Positions 7,213-14,198 of a stretch of 14,896 bases of DNA are shown in pieces; position 1 is the stretch's first letter; each line of letters starts with the position of its first letter. The stretch is from Bacillota bacterium (GTDB taxonomy: Bacteria > Bacillota > Limnochordia > Darwinibacteriales > Darwinibacteriaceae). The notes beneath the pieces are model-generated. The model worked only from the letters and a program-made list of their open reading frames with translations. It searched no databases and had not been told where the DNA came from. The position numbers and the translations under genes were made by a program. Where the stretch lies: positions 1 through 14,896 of the forward strand of contig JAAYSR010000275.1 in assembly GCA_012518325.1 (NCBI GenBank), read 5' to 3'.

Positions 7213-10200
7213 CTAAATGTCATCGTCATCATCCGAAAAGTCATCTAGATCATCTAGCTCAAAATCTAAGTCATCCTCTAAATCATCATCTAAATCCAGG
7301 TCGTCGTCTGCTTCTTCATCGGAGTCTTCCTCGAACTCGGAATCAGCGGAATGCTGAGAATCCAAATCTTCGGTTTCATCTTCCTCGTCTGCGTCCTCAT
7401 CCTCGGCTTCTTCCGACTTCCCGCGACTGCCTGCCTCAGGAGAGCGAGTGATACTGGTACTGGACCCGCGCCCTTGGATGTCGATTCCAAGTTCCTTGGC
7501 CATTTCACTAATATCTTCTTCCTCTTCCTTGATCTCGATTTCCTCTTCGTTCTCACTCAGCACCCGGACATCCAAAGCCAGACTTTGCAGCTCTTTGATC
7601 AAGACTCTAAAGGATTCCGGCACTCCCGGCTCAGGGATGTTCTCTCCCTTGACGATAGCCTCATAGGTCTTCACCCTGCCCACAACGTCGTCGCTCTTGA
7701 CGGTGAGAATCTCCTGCAGAGTATAGGCTGCGCCATAGGCCTCAAGGGCCCATACCTCCATTTCACCAAACCTCTGCCCGCCAAACTGCGCTTTTCCGCC
7801 CAGGGGCTGCTGGGTAACGAGGGAGTAAGGACCGGTGGAACGGGCATGAATCTTGTCATCTACCAAGTGTGACAGCTTTACCATGTAGATGATGCCCACG
7901 GTAACAGGATTGTCAAAGGGTTCCCCTGTTCTGCCGTCATACAAGACTGTCTTGCCGTCCCTGCGCATGCCGGCCTTTTCCATCATATCCATTACTTCGA
8001 TCTCACTGGCGCCGTCAAAGACCGGTGTTGCCACATGGATGCCCAGCAAGTTGGCGGCCATGCCCAGGTGGGTTTCCAACACCTGCCCGATGTTCATCCG
8101 GGAAGGCACTCCCAGCGGGTTAAGGACAATCTGCACAGGTGTTCCGTCAGGGAGGAATGGCATATCTTCCACAGGCATAATCCTGGAAATAACACCTTTA
8201 TTGCCGTGGCGTCCCGCCATCTTGTCCCCTTCGGAGATTTTGCGCTTCTGCGCCACGTAGCAGCGCACCAGCCGGTTGACCCCCGGAGACAGCTCGTCGC
8301 CGTCTTCTCTGGTAAAGACCCGGACGTCAACGACAATTCCGCCTTCGCCATGGGGCACCCGCAGCGAAGTATCCCTTACTTCACGGGCCTTCTCGCCGAA
8401 GATAGCGCGCAGCAGACGCTCTTCAGCCGTCAGCTCGGTTTCTCCCTTGGGAGTCACTTTGCCAACCAGGATATCCCCTGGCTTTACTTCTGCCCCGATG
8501 CGGACGATTCCGCGTTCATCGAGGTTCTTCAGGCTGTCTTCGCCCACATTGGGAATATCTCGTGTAATTTCCTCGGGGCCCAGTTTAGTGTCCCGGGCCT
8601 GCGCTTCGTATTCTTCAATATGGATAGAGGTAAAGACATCCTCTTTTACCAGATCCTCGCTGAGCAGGATAGCATCTTCGTAGTTATATCCTTCCCAGGG
8701 AACAAATGCTACGACCACGTTCCGCCCTAAAGCGAGCTCGCCTCGATCCGTCGAAGGTCCGTCGGCCAAGACTTCCCCGGCTTGCACATGCTGACCCACA
8801 TAGCAGCGGGGTTTCTGGTTGATGCAGGTGCCCTGGTTGGAGCGTTCAAACTTGAGGAGCTTGTAATGGTCCCTGCCGGTATCGGTTTTTACTACGATCT
8901 CCCGGGCGGTAACCTTTTCCACTACACCGGCGTTCCTTGCCAACACAACGGCTCCGGAATCGACGGCTGCTTTGTATTCCATGCCGGTGCCGACCAGCGG
9001 AGCTTCTGCTTCGATGAGGGGCACTGCCTGCCTCTGCATGTTTGCCCCCATCAGGGCCCTGGCACCGTCATCATTTTCCAGGAAAGGAATCAAGGCGGTG
9101 GCAATACTTACAGTCTGTTTAGGCGAAACGTCCATAAAGTCAACGGACTCTGCAGGCACGTTCTTGATTTCTTCCCGCTCCCGCACCGTGACCTGAGGAC
9201 GGACAAAACGGCTGTTCTCCGTCTTTTCATTCGCCTGGGCAATTCTGTATGAATCCTCTTCATCAGCTGTCAAGTAGCGAATTTCGTCGGTTACTACCCC
9301 ATCCTCAACAACCCGATAGGGTGTTTCAATGAAACCGTAATCATTAATCCTTGAATAGGTGCACAAAGCGCCGATAAGGCCAATATTGGGACCTTCAGGC
9401 GTCTCAATCGGACACATGCGGCCGTAGTGGGAATGGTGCACGTCCCGCACTTCAAATCCAGCCCGGTCCCTGGACAGGCCGCCTGGCCCCAACGCGCTGA
9501 GGCGGCGTTTATGGGTAAGTTCAGCCAAGGGATTAGTTTGATCCATAAACTGGGAGAGCTGGCTGGAGCCAAAAAACTCTTTAATGGCAGCTACAACAGG
9601 CCTGATGTTAATCAAAGCCTGCGGCGTAATAACCTCCACGTCCTGAATGGTCATACGCTCCCTGACAACCCTTTCCATACGGCTGAGACCGATACGGAAC
9701 TGATTCTGCAGCAGTTCGCCCACACTCTTCAGGCGGCGATTGCCCAGGTGGTCAATGTCGTCAATCGTCCCAATATCGTAAGCAAGGGCAACCATGTAAT
9801 TAATGGTGGCTAGAATATCACCAGGCGTGATGACAGTAACGTCCTCTTTTGGCTGGTCGTTGGCAAACAGGCGCACTTCATGTCCGTCCCTGGTGGAAAG
9901 CAGAACGGCATTCACTCCGGCGCTGTGAATCTCCTCAGCCTGGCGCCGGGAAATTTTCTGTCCCCGTTCCACTAAGAGTTCGCCTGTTTCCGGATTGACT
10001 ATGTTCTCTGCACTGACCCTGCCGATTAGACGCTCAGTGAGGCGCAGCTTCTTGTTGATCTTGTAGCGGCCCACACCGGCAAGATCATAGCGCTTCGGCT
10101 CGTAAAAGAGCGTGGAAAACAGTCCACGGGCGCTTTCCTCTGTGGGAGGTTCCCCTGGACGCAGGCGTTTATAAATCTCAATCATAGCATCTGCTTCTGA

Positions 10201-10875
10201 TTGGGTGCTATCCTTCTCAAGCGTGGCCAGAATGCCCGGCGCTTCGTGAAAGGCTTGCCGAATTGCTTCATCGCTGCCTAACCCCAAAGCCCGGATTAAA
10301 ACAGTCACGGGAAGCTTTCGTGTTCTGTCAATACGAACCCACATCACATCATTGGAATCGGTATCGAACTCCAACCATGCTCCGCGGTTCGGAATTATGC
10401 TCGCGGAAAAAAGTTTTTTGCCGCTAGTATCAACTGTATAGTTAAAATAGACACCTGGAGACCTCACAAGCTGGCTTACAATAACCCGTTCAGAACCATT
10501 GATAATAAAGGTTCCGTTCTCGGTCATTAAAGGAAAATCGCCCATGAATACTTCTTGTTCCTTGACTTCACCTGTCTCTTTGTTGACCAGGCGGACCCGG
10601 GCACGGAGCGGCGCTGCAAAAGTCACATCACGGTCCTTGCATTCTTCGACATCATACTTAGGTTCGCCGAAGCTGTAGTCCATGAACTCGAGCACCAAGT
10701 TGCCGGTAAAGTCTTGGATGGGAGACACATCGTCAAACATTTCCCGCAGACCGTGCTCCAAAAACCATTTGTATGACTTGTGCTGAATCTCAATCAAGTT
10801 TGGCATCGCGAGTATTTCTTCGATTTTCCCGAAGCCATAGCGCTGTCGCTTTTCCCATTGCTTTGTTTCTACCAA
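7213..10875 (-). CDS. rpoB: DNA-directed RNA polymerase subunit beta
   Basis: RpoB pairs with RpoC to form the polymerase core. The best start is TTG 10875-10873, which follows AAAGGAGGAG at eight-base spacing and gives 1220 residues beginning MVETKQWEKRQRYGFGKIEE; PNLIEIQ then falls at residues 25-31, close to its place in Bacillus RpoB. The frame stays open upstream, but that stretch covers the leader. The rifampicin pocket (about 434-466, FGSSQLSQFMDQTNPL and THKRRLSALGPGGL) carries the sensitive residues. CPIETPEGPNIG (about 488-499) and the active-site loop DKMAGRHGNKG (884-894) are intact. The C terminus is unusual: residues 1154-1220 hold 43 Asp/Glu in 67 positions and no Lys or Arg. 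The gene has its own promoter and leader downstream of rplL. Confidence 0.97.
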   Translation of the reverse strand: MVETKQWEKRQRYGFGKIEEILAMPNLIEIQHKSYKWFLEHGLREMFDDVSPIQDFTGNLVLEFMDYSFGEPKYDVEECKDRDVTFAAPLRARVRLVNKETGEVKEQEVFMGDFPLMTENGTFIINGSERVIVSQLVRSPGVYFNYTVDTSGKKLFSASIIPNRGAWLEFDTDSNDVMWVRIDRTRKLPVTVLIRALGLGSDEAIRQAFHEAPGILATLEKDSTQSEADAMIEIYKRLRPGEPPTEESARGLFSTLFYEPKRYDLAGVGRYKINKKLRLTERLIGRVSAENIVNPETGELLVERGQKISRRQAEEIHSAGVNAVLLSTRDGHEVRLFANDQPKEDVTVITPGDILATINYMVALAYDIGTIDDIDHLGNRRLKSVGELLQNQFRIGLSRMERVVRERMTIQDVEVITPQALINIRPVVAAIKEFFGSSQLSQFMDQTNPLAELTHKRRLSALGPGGLSRDRAGFEVRDVHHSHYGRMCPIETPEGPNIGLIGALCTYSRINDYGFIETPYRVVEDGVVTDEIRYLTADEEDSYRIAQANEKTENSRFVRPQVTVREREEIKNVPAESVDFMDVSPKQTVSIATALIPFLENDDGARALMGANMQRQAVPLIEAEAPLVGTGMEYKAAVDSGAVVLARNAGVVEKVTAREIVVKTDTGRDHYKLLKFERSNQGTCINQKPRCYVGQHVQAGEVLADGPSTDRGELALGRNVVVAFVPWEGYNYEDAILLSEDLVKEDVFTSIHIEEYEAQARDTKLGPEEITRDIPNVGEDSLKNLDERGIVRIGAEVKPGDILVGKVTPKGETELTAEERLLRAIFGEKAREVRDTSLRVPHGEGGIVVDVRVFTREDGDELSPGVNRLVRCYVAQKRKISEGDKMAGRHGNKGVISRIMPVEDMPFLPDGTPVQIVLNPLGVPSRMNIGQVLETHLGMAANLLGIHVATPVFDGASEIEVMDMMEKAGMRRDGKTVLYDGRTGEPFDNPVTVGIIYMVKLSHLVDDKIHARSTGPYSLVTQQPLGGKAQFGGQRFGEMEVWALEAYGAAYTLQEILTVKSDDVVGRVKTYEAIVKGENIPEPGVPESFRVLIKELQSLALDVRVLSENEEEIEIKEEEEDISEMAKELGIDIQGRGSSTSITRSPEAGSRGKSEEAEDEDADEEDETEDLDSQHSADSEFEEDSDEEADDDLDLDDDLEDDLDFELDDLDDFSDDDDDI

Positions 10876-10914
10876 GGGCCTCTCCTCCTTTTGGTATCTA
10901 TAAAACATGACGAA

Positions 10915-10938
10915 AAGCAAGGGTGTGTTCCCTCGCTT
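10915..10938 (-). promoter_or_regulatory. Hairpin in the rpoB leader
   Basis: A 9-bp stem with one G-U pair (AAGCGAGGG at 10938-10930 against CCCTTGCTT at 10923-10915) closes a 6-nt loop in the roughly 170-nt untranslated leader of rpoB, about 40 nt before the TTG start. TTCGTCATGTTTT follows, a mixed tract that is too poor in U for a confident terminator. It could be a weak attenuator or a structural element of the leader. I see no match to a known r-protein leader. Confidence 0.4.
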
Positions 10939-11051
10939 GAAATATGAACTTTTTAGGCACCTTCCAAAATTTTTGAGAAGATAGCAGGATTCCCCTTTGT
11001 TGTGTTGAATATACATAAAGCTGGTGTATTTTTCCCATTTGCCGCTTTTCT

Positions 11052-11080
11052 ATGATATCACAGTGGATTTTTGTTGTCAA
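11052..11080 (-). promoter_or_regulatory. Sigma-A-type promoter for rpoB-rpoC
   Basis: The -35 box TTGACA (11080-11075) is a perfect consensus. The spacer is 17 nt and ends in TGA, giving an extended -10. The -10 box is TATCAT (11057-11052), one mismatch from consensus. The predicted start site near 11046-11045 gives a leader of about 170 nt before rpoB. The promoter lies downstream of the rplL hairpin, so rpoBC can be transcribed separately from rplJL. The rest of the 310-nt rplL-rpoB gap holds the terminator-like hairpin and the leader hairpin; nothing else is recognisable there. Confidence 0.88.
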
Positions 11081-11125
11081 GCAGTGTGCCTGACGGCTCC
11101 ATGCATCTTCAACATAAGAGTAATG

Positions 11126-11153
11126 AAAGGACTTCCTTGCGAGGAAGTCCTTT
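11126..11153 (-). terminator. Terminator or attenuator hairpin after rplL
   Basis: On the transcribed strand AAAGGACTTCC and GGAAGTCCTTT form an 11-bp stem (11153-11143 with 11136-11126) around a 6-nt loop. The A-rich upstream side and the U residues at the end of the 3' arm resemble a bidirectional intrinsic terminator, but the run of U is short and is followed by CATTACTC. It lies 32 nt after the rplL stop and 45 nt before the rpoB promoter. In E. coli the rplL-rpoB junction holds a partial attenuator, and a similar partial stop is plausible here. Confidence 0.7.
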
Positions 11154-11185
11154 TCAGTTGTGTCTTCTGGACTGAACTGCAGCTG

Positions 11186-11557
11186 CTACTTAATTTCGAC
11201 AGTCGCTCCAGCCTCTTCCAATTTGGCCTTGGTTTCTTCAGCGATTTCTTTGGATACGCCTTCTTTGACTGGGTTAGGAGCATTGTCAACCAGTTCCTTA
11301 GCTTCCTTGAGACCCAGAGAAGTGAGTTCGCGAACAACCTTAATTACGTTGATCTTCTTCTCGCCAGCGCTGGTGAGGATTACGTCAAACTCGGTCTTCT
11401 CCTCGGCAGCTTCTGCGGCGCCTGCAACAGGACCTGCGGCTACAGCCACGGGTGCAGCGGCGGATACGCCAAACTTCTCTTCCATAGCTTTTACCAGTTC
11501 GCTAAGTTCCAAAACAGTCATATTCTCAATCGCTTGCAAAATTTCTTCTTTTGTCAT
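11186..11557 (-). CDS. rplL: 50S ribosomal protein L7/L12
   Basis: L7/L12 is the multicopy stalk protein that recruits and activates translational GTPases such as the EF-G and EF-Tu encoded in this window. The product is 123 residues. It has the N-terminal dimerisation domain (1-31, containing LSELVKAMEEKFGVSAAAP), an alanine-rich hinge (about 32-50) and the C-terminal factor-binding domain (about 55-123) with GEKKINVIKVVRELTSLGLK and AKLEEAGATVEIK. The ATG at 11557-11555 follows AAGGAGGG. It lies 26 nt after rplJ, and the two form the usual L10-L12 unit whose protein complex represses its own leader. Confidence 0.98.
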   Translation of the reverse strand: MTKEEILQAIENMTVLELSELVKAMEEKFGVSAAAPVAVAAGPVAGAAEAAEEKTEFDVILTSAGEKKINVIKVVRELTSLGLKEAKELVDNAPNPVKEGVSKEIAEETKAKLEEAGATVEIK

Positions 11558-11583
11558 TTTAAATACCCTCCTTAAGGATGCCT

Positions 11584-12108
11584 TTATGCACTTGCTTCTT
11601 TTTGTTTTCTAACTGCCTCCAGGGCATAAACCAAGTTGCGGATGTTACCCTGCAATACATTGACCATGCCGGAAATTGGTCCCTGCATTCCACGCATAAC
11701 CATGGAAAGCAGTACTTCCCGGCTCGGCAGGTTGGCCAAATCAGCCACACCTTCTGGACCGACAACTTTCCCTTCAACAACCCCGCCCTTTACTTCCAGT
11801 GCCTTGTGCTTCTTAGCAAACTCGCTAATAATCTTGGCTGGAGCTACCGGATCATCATAGCCAAAGGCAAAAGCGGTGGGTCCGGTCAAAAACTGAACCA
11901 GGTCATTCATTTCCGCGCCTTGTGCGGCCAAGGTAGTCAGGGTGTTCTTAAATACTTTAAACTCCACGCCCGCTTCTCTAAGCTCTTTGCGCAGGGCGGT
12001 CATCTCAGCCGCGTTCAAGCCGCGGTAATCAGTGAGAACCATGCCCTGAGTCCTAGAAAAACGCTCCTGGATTTCTTCAACCATTGCCACTTTCTCGGGT
12101 CGTGCCAT
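11584..12108 (-). CDS. rplJ: 50S ribosomal protein L10
   Basis: L10 anchors L7/L12 dimers to 23S rRNA at the base of the stalk. The start chosen is ATG 12108-12106, giving 174 residues beginning MARPEKVAMVEEIQERFSRT, behind a very strong GGGGAGGTGA ribosome binding site. The same frame is open for 41 more codons upstream, but those codons cover the leader terminator and have no initiation signal. The RNA-binding N-terminal domain is recognisable (TDYRGLNAAEMTALRKELRE, then FKVFKNTL), and the C-terminal helix that carries L12 dimers is seen in the last 30 residues. The gene follows a leader of about 220 nt with its own promoter and attenuator, so expression is probably fed back by the L10-L12 complex. 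Confidence 0.97.
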   Translation of the reverse strand: MARPEKVAMVEEIQERFSRTQGMVLTDYRGLNAAEMTALRKELREAGVEFKVFKNTLTTLAAQGAEMNDLVQFLTGPTAFAFGYDDPVAPAKIISEFAKKHKALEVKGGVVEGKVVGPEGVADLANLPSREVLLSMVMRGMQGPISGMVNVLQGNIRNLVYALEAVRKQKEASA

Positions 12109-12130
12109 CGTTTCACCTCCCCTGCAATAC

Positions 12131-12162
12131 AAAAAGGATCTGCCGCAGCCGAGCGGAGATCC
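12131..12162 (-). terminator. Rho-independent attenuator in the rplJ leader
   Basis: On the transcribed strand GGATCTCCGC (12162-12153) pairs with GCGG-C-AGATCC (12146-12136, with G12142 on the plus strand as a single bulge), giving 10 base pairs around a 6-nt loop. Five U residues (12135-12131) follow at once. This is a standard intrinsic terminator, 22 nt before the rplJ start codon and just upstream of its ribosome binding site. Its position fits premature termination of rplJL. A segment at 12205-12200 (CGGAGA) is complementary to TCTCCG in its 5' arm (12159-12154) and could form a six-pair antiterminator. Confidence 0.85.
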
Positions 12163-12330
12163 CATGATCGCATAGCGAAGACGCGCTTCGATACAACTCT
12201 CTCCGACCTCGGTGGGCGTGGCATCTGCCACATTATTGTCTTCTGCGCCTAGAAGAATGTCCGAGCATCCTCCTTGCTTTTAAGACAACCAACTGTCTAC
12301 GGTCTTTGTAATTCACTTGTAAAACAACGT
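12163..12330 (-). promoter_or_regulatory. L10 leader RNA (ribosomal protein L10 autoregulatory leader)
   Basis: The stretch from the predicted start site to the attenuator resembles the Firmicute L10 leader. An early AAAGACCGTAG (12304-12294) is followed about 80-90 nt later by CCCACCGAGGTC (12217-12206); the B. subtilis leader has AGACCGUAGGUG and CCUGCCGAGGUC in the same order, pairing across a kink-turn. TTGTCTT (12286-12280) can pair with AAGACAA (12244-12238), and GTGGCAGATGCCAC (12232-12219) forms a local hairpin. L10-L12 binding to such leaders is known to favour termination. Pairings were made by eye and a covariance-model search was not possible. Confidence 0.8.
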
Positions 12331-12334
12331 GGCT

Positions 12335-12363
12335 AGTATAACATGGGCAACGAGCAAAATCAA
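12335..12363 (-). promoter_or_regulatory. Sigma-A-type promoter for rplJ-rplL
   Basis: The -35 box is TTGATT (12363-12358), matching four of six consensus bases. The 17-nt spacer ends in TGT, giving an extended -10, and the -10 box is TATACT (12340-12335). The predicted start near 12330-12328 produces the L10 leader. The promoter lies 24 nt after rplA, so rplJL is partly independent of the upstream rpmG-secE-nusG-rplKA unit. No strong terminator separates rplA from it, and read-through is likely. Confidence 0.82.
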
Positions 12364-12387
12364 CCCATTTTCTCAGCAATTGAATTG

Positions 12388-13089
12388 CTACTTAACTGCT
12401 GCAGCCTCCTGAGCGTTGAGGCGAATGCCAGGACCCATCGTGCTGGCCAGGTGAACCTTGCGGATAAAAGCACCTTTGGCTGCTGCCGGACGGGCCTTGA
12501 CTACTGCATCCATCAGGGCAGCGAAATTCTCATAGAGCTGCTCCTCAGTAAAGCTCACTTTACCGATGGGTACATGCATACCTGCCTCTTTGTTGACACG
12601 GTACTCTACTTTACCGGCTTTGGACTCTTCGACAGCCTTGGCAATGTCAACGGTTACTGTGCCGGTCCGGGGGTTAGGCATCAAGCCGCGGGGGCCGAGA
12701 ATCCTGCCGAGCTTACCTACAACACCCATCATATCAGGTGTAGCAATGGCCACGTCAAAGTCGGTCCAGCCACCCTGGATTTTTTCTGCCAAATCTTCGT
12801 CGCCTACATAATCTGCGCCGGCGTTTCTGGCCTCTTCAGCCTTTTCACCTTTGGCAAATACTAATACTCGCACATCCCGCCCTGTGCCGTGGGGCAGCAC
12901 TACTGTGCCGCGCACCTGCTGATCAGCGTGGCGCGGATCGACACCCAGCTTAAATGCAACTTCTACAGTCTCATCAAACTTGGCGGATGCACATTTTTTT
13001 ACTAATGCAATGGCCTCACTCGGTGAGTACAGCTTTTGGCGATCAACAAGCTTAGAAGCTTCTTGATACCTTTTACCTCGTTTTGCCAT
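12388..13089 (-). CDS. rplA: 50S ribosomal protein L1
   Basis: L1 forms the mobile stalk by the E site and is also a translational repressor of the L11-L1 unit in bacteria and archaea. The product is 233 residues. It begins MAKRGKRYQEASKLVDRQKL and shows the family landmarks: GTGRDVRVLVFAKG (about 68-81), GKLGRILGPRGLMPNPRTGT (about 124-143) and the late STMGPGIRL. The ATG at 13089-13087 follows AAAGGAGG, which lies directly 3' of an RNA element that looks like the L1 site of 23S rRNA (13106-13133). Bound L1 would be placed to cover the ribosome binding site. Confidence 0.98.
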   Translation of the reverse strand: MAKRGKRYQEASKLVDRQKLYSPSEAIALVKKCASAKFDETVEVAFKLGVDPRHADQQVRGTVVLPHGTGRDVRVLVFAKGEKAEEARNAGADYVGDEDLAEKIQGGWTDFDVAIATPDMMGVVGKLGRILGPRGLMPNPRTGTVTVDIAKAVEESKAGKVEYRVNKEAGMHVPIGKVSFTEEQLYENFAALMDAVVKARPAAAKGAFIRKVHLASTMGPGIRLNAQEAAAVK

Positions 13090-13105
13090 GGTATTGTCCT
13101 CCTTT

Positions 13106-13133
13106 GTGGTGCAAGCGGATTAAATCCTCCCAC
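13106..13133 (-). promoter_or_regulatory. Probable L1-binding site upstream of rplA
   Basis: The transcribed strand reads GTGG-GA-GGAT-TTA-ATCC-GCTTGCA-CCAC: an outer 4-bp helix, a GA opposite a 7-nt asymmetric loop, and an inner 4-bp helix. With its 5' flank it contains ATAGGTGGGAGG, which matches, as I recall it, the start of the L1-binding helix 76 region of E. coli 23S rRNA. L1 is known to bind mRNA sites that imitate that rRNA. The element touches the rplA ribosome binding site (13105-13098). A second copy precedes rplK. The assignment is strong by structure but has not been tested with a model. Confidence 0.8.
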
Positions 13134-13154
13134 CTATATTTATAGCGCTTCCAG

Positions 13155-13580
13155 TTAGTCTTCAACAACAACTCCCATGCTTCTGGCAGTACCTTCTACC
13201 ATCCGCATGGCGCCTTCCAGGTCAGCAGCGTTCAGGTCAGGCATCTTCAACTCAGCAATTTCCTTAATTTGGCTGCGTTTGATGGTTCCAACCTTTTCCC
13301 GGTTAGGCACACCGGAGCCGCGCTCAATTTTCATAGCCTTTTTGATCAGCACAGACGCGGGCGGAGTTTTGGTAATAAATGTAAATGTGCGGTCTTCATA
13401 AACGGTGATCACAACTGGAATCAGCATCCCGGCCTGATTAGCGGTCCGCTCGTTGAAGGCCTTACAAAACTCCATAATGTTTACTCCATGTTGACCTAAT
13501 GCCGGTCCTACCGGCGGCGCCGGGTTGGCCTTGCCAGCACTTACCTGCAATTTGATAAGGGCACTTACCTTCTTTGCCAC
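13155..13580 (-). CDS. rplK: 50S ribosomal protein L11
   Basis: L11 binds the GTPase-associated centre of 23S rRNA and is needed for RelA-type stringent signalling and for thiopeptide action. The product is 141 residues, the standard length. It begins MAKKVSALIKLQVSAGKANP; the proline-rich segment PAPPVGPALGQHGVNI (about 20-35), target of thiopeptide resistance changes, is wild type. The C-terminal RNA-binding domain ends GTARSMGVVVED. The start is GTG at 13580-13578 with AAGGGGGTG as ribosome binding site; an ATG seven bases upstream is out of frame. It lies 69 nt after nusG, and that gap contains the first of two L1-type RNA elements. Confidence 0.97.
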   Translation of the reverse strand: MAKKVSALIKLQVSAGKANPAPPVGPALGQHGVNIMEFCKAFNERTANQAGMLIPVVITVYEDRTFTFITKTPPASVLIKKAMKIERGSGVPNREKVGTIKRSQIKEIAELKMPDLNAADLEGAMRMVEGTARSMGVVVED

Positions 13581-13606
13581 GGCGCATACACCCCCTTAAA
13601 AATAAT

Positions 13607-13636
13607 GTGGTAATGGCGGACTTTTCGTCCTCCCAC
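13607..13636 (-). promoter_or_regulatory. Probable L1-binding site upstream of rplK
   Basis: The transcribed strand reads GTGG-GA-GGAC-GAAAA-GTCC-GCCATTA-CCAC. It has the same fold as the element before rplA: identical outer helix, identical GA, a 7-nt 3' loop starting GC and ending A, and an inner helix in which C-G replaces the T-A pair of the other copy. The rplK ribosome binding site begins nine bases downstream (13597-13589). In E. coli, L1 represses the rplK-rplA unit through one site near rplK, so this copy is in the expected place. Confidence 0.8.
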
Positions 13637-13649
13637 TTCAAACCTAGAA

Positions 13650-14198
13650 CTACAATTTGGCTATCTGGTGAAAATCCAGTTCTACTGGAGTATCCCGTCC
13701 AAACATGGAAATACTAACCCATACTTTGCCCCTATCCAGATTAACCTCTGTGATAGTGCCAGTAAAATCCTGGAAGGGCCCGGAAACAACCTTGACAGAC
13801 TCTCCGACGGAAAAGTCCGCTTTGGTCTTTGCCATACCCATGTTGCGCAAGATCATGTCCACCTCGTGCTTCTCCAGGGGGATCGGCTTGACCCCGCTGC
13901 TGACAAAGCCTGTCACGCCAGGTGTGTTGCGTACTACATACCAGGAATCATCGGTGACAATCATCTCAACCATGACGTATCCGGGGAACACTTTGCGCTG
14001 GGAAACCTTTTTCTTGCCGTCTTTGTACTCAACGACTTCTTCAATGGGCACGACAATCTGGAAGATCTTGTCCTCCATCTCCATCGATTCTACCCTTTTT
14101 TCCAGGTCTGCTTTCACCTTGTTTTCATAACCAGAATACGTGTGAACAACATACCAATTTCTGTTCTCATTTCCATTGTCATGCATGTTTTCACTCAT
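13650..14198 (-). CDS. nusG: Transcription termination/antitermination factor NusG
   Basis: NusG binds the RNA polymerase clamp, modulates pausing and couples to Rho or ribosomal S10. The product is 182 residues. The NGN domain runs from about residue 14 (NWYVVHTYSGYENKVKADLE) to about 118, with VFPGYVMVEM at 70-79. The KOW domain starts near 130 (FSVGESVKVVSGPFQDFTGT). The first 13 residues are a polar extension rich in Asn and Glu. The start at ATG 14198-14196 has no Shine-Dalgarno at normal linear distance; AGGAGGG lies at the end of secE and may be brought close by a hairpin. ATG at residue 5 is a possible alternative but has only a weak upstream signal. The gene starts 23 nt after the secE stop. 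Confidence 0.96.
   Translation of the reverse strand: MSENMHDNGNENRNWYVVHTYSGYENKVKADLEKRVESMEMEDKIFQIVVPIEEVVEYKDGKKKVSQRKVFPGYVMVEMIVTDDSWYVVRNTPGVTGFVSSGVKPIPLEKHEVDMILRNMGMAKTKADFSVGESVKVVSGPFQDFTGTITEVNLDRGKVWVSISMFGRDTPVELDFHQIAKL

Noticed and set aside
7145..10830. Rifampicin or streptomycin resistance alleles in rpoB/rpsL
   Set aside because: The rifampicin pocket of RpoB and the key S12 lysines are wild type as read here.
10876..11016. N-terminal extension of RpoB by 47 codons
   Set aside because: It spans the untranslated leader, has no ribosome binding site at its ATG (11016) or at the inner ATG (10908), and extends past the usual family start. The TTG at 10875 has an excellent signal.
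12109..12231. N-terminal extension of L10 by 41 codons
   Set aside because: It would translate the L10 leader and its terminator; the ATG at 12108 has a strong ribosome binding site and fits the family N terminus.
12375..12389. Inverted repeat AGCAATTGAATTGCT after rplA as a terminator
   Set aside because: The stem is only six AT-rich pairs with a three-base loop and no U-tract follows; it is unlikely to stop polymerase.
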